A stretch of 64,000 nucleotides of DNA, from positions 1,116,001-1,180,000 of the forward strand of contig NZ_JQNR01000005.1 of assembly GCF_000745345.1 (NCBI RefSeq). The letters run 5' to 3'. Made by a program: the position numbers and the translations under genes. Shown here one piece after another: positions 63,660 to 64,000 of this stretch. The notes under the pieces are model-generated. The model was not told the origin of the DNA. It saw only the letters and a program-made list of their open reading frames with translations, and made no database searches. The first letter of the stretch is position 1; every line of letters begins with the position of its first letter. The DNA comes from Actinacidiphila yeochonensis CN732. GTDB lineage: Bacteria > Actinomycetota > Actinomycetes > Streptomycetales > Streptomycetaceae.

Positions 63660-64000
63660 GGCTCCGTCTCCCCTCCCGTGGACGCGGTGCCGTCACCCCC
63701 GGCTGTCCCACGGCCGTCCGCGCCCGGACCGGCCGAGGGGGCTGGACCGCCCGGGCGGTCCGGTGCGTCCCGGTGCGGCGCGCTGTGCCGCCCGGTCCGC
63801 CCGGCGCCCTGACGGCCCGGTAAGCGGACGGGCGCGGACCCCTCAGCGGGGCCCGCGCCCGTCTCCCCTGTCTCCTCCGAGGGGATACCCGCGCCAAGGC
63901 CGGATATAGCCTCTGCCGCCCGTTCCGTCGGACGGCCGGTGCCTCTCGGGGCGATCTGCCCCGCCGCCGCGTCCCGGAAGGCGCCGAACCGCTCCCCCGC
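63656..64000 (-). CDS. cvnA: Probable C-terminal tail of the conservon sensor kinase CvnA (partial)
   Basis: From the window edge a minus-strand frame reads ERFGAFRDAAAGQIAPRGTG and continues as a Pro/Gly/Arg/Asp-rich tail to TGA at 63656-63658, overlapping cvnB's ATG. The position and overlap fit cvnA. Against it, the stretch includes rare codons (TTA at 63821-63823, ATA, AGA) and a perfect hairpin (63827-63842 with 63848-63863). It could instead be an intergenic region with a terminator and the cvnB promoter. Confidence 0.45.
   Translation of the reverse strand, partial: AGERFGAFRDAAAGQIAPRGTGRPTERAAEAISGLGAGIPSEETGETGAGPAEGSAPVRLPGRQGAGRTGRHSAPHRDAPDRPGGPAPSAGPGADGRGTAGGDGTASTGGETEP

Overview
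The window is from a high-GC actinomycete, almost certainly a Streptomyces. Most real genes have G or C at nearly every third codon position, GTG starts and 4-base start/stop overlaps (ATGA, GTGA) are frequent, and the gene order resembles the oriC-proximal core of Streptomyces chromosomes: crgA, pabA, class E sortases, pknB, pbpA, ftsW, PP2C phosphatase and FHA proteins, then two bkd clusters. DnaA boxes at the left edge and a ParB parS site at 58487-58500 fit an origin-proximal position.

Layout. 1-5.2 kb: the tail of an upstream gene, a DnaA-box cluster, crgA, a DUF881 protein, a small membrane protein, pabA and two class E sortases. 5.2-13.6 kb: the division and cell-wall signalling operon on the minus strand (fhaA-fhaB-PP2C-ftsW-pbpA-pknB). 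14.2-26.8 kb: tRNA-Leu(CAG), metG, terD, marR, a PAS/GAF/SpoIIE-type phosphatase, a J-domain protein, a rhodanese, a DUF5819-HTTM pair and a SpoU methyltransferase. 27-31.4 kb: paaN facing a 3-hydroxyacyl-CoA dehydrogenase and tetR. 31.6-35.9 kb: an Lrp-type regulator and the first branched-chain ketoacid dehydrogenase cluster. 35.9-40.4 kb: molybdenum-cofactor genes co-translated with a TrkA-type potassium channel. 40.5-45.5 kb: an MFS exporter, quinone oxidoreductase, Pro-rich surface protein and proteasome activator. 45.8-50.6 kb: a lower-GC EthD/MerR pair and two divergent Ser/Thr kinases. 50.7-56.1 kb: an APH-fold kinase and the second bkd cluster. 56.3-58.6 kb: a small membrane protein and a signal-peptidase operon. 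58.9-60.9 kb: a GntR-MFS operon. 61-64 kb: a conservon (P450, DUF742, roadblock, probable sensor-kinase tail).

Themes. PknB, the PP2C phosphatase and the two FHA proteins form a phospho-signalling module next to FtsW and its transpeptidase partner. The two bkd clusters would supply branched acyl-CoA starters for fatty acids and polyketides; neither encodes an E3. Several genes are interrupted by apparent one-base shifts, nearly all in G/C runs inside Pro/Ala-rich linkers, so most of these breaks look like sequence errors rather than true pseudogenes. Between genes there are many short-period tandem arrays and two copies of a roughly 160-bp dispersed repeat placed exactly at the 3' ends of minus-strand genes.

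I saw no transposase, integrase, CRISPR array, rRNA or classical secondary-metabolite cluster. The strongest candidates for something new are the conservon that lacks its GTPase gene, the dispersed convergent-junction repeat, and the leaderless palindrome-controlled GntR-MFS operon.
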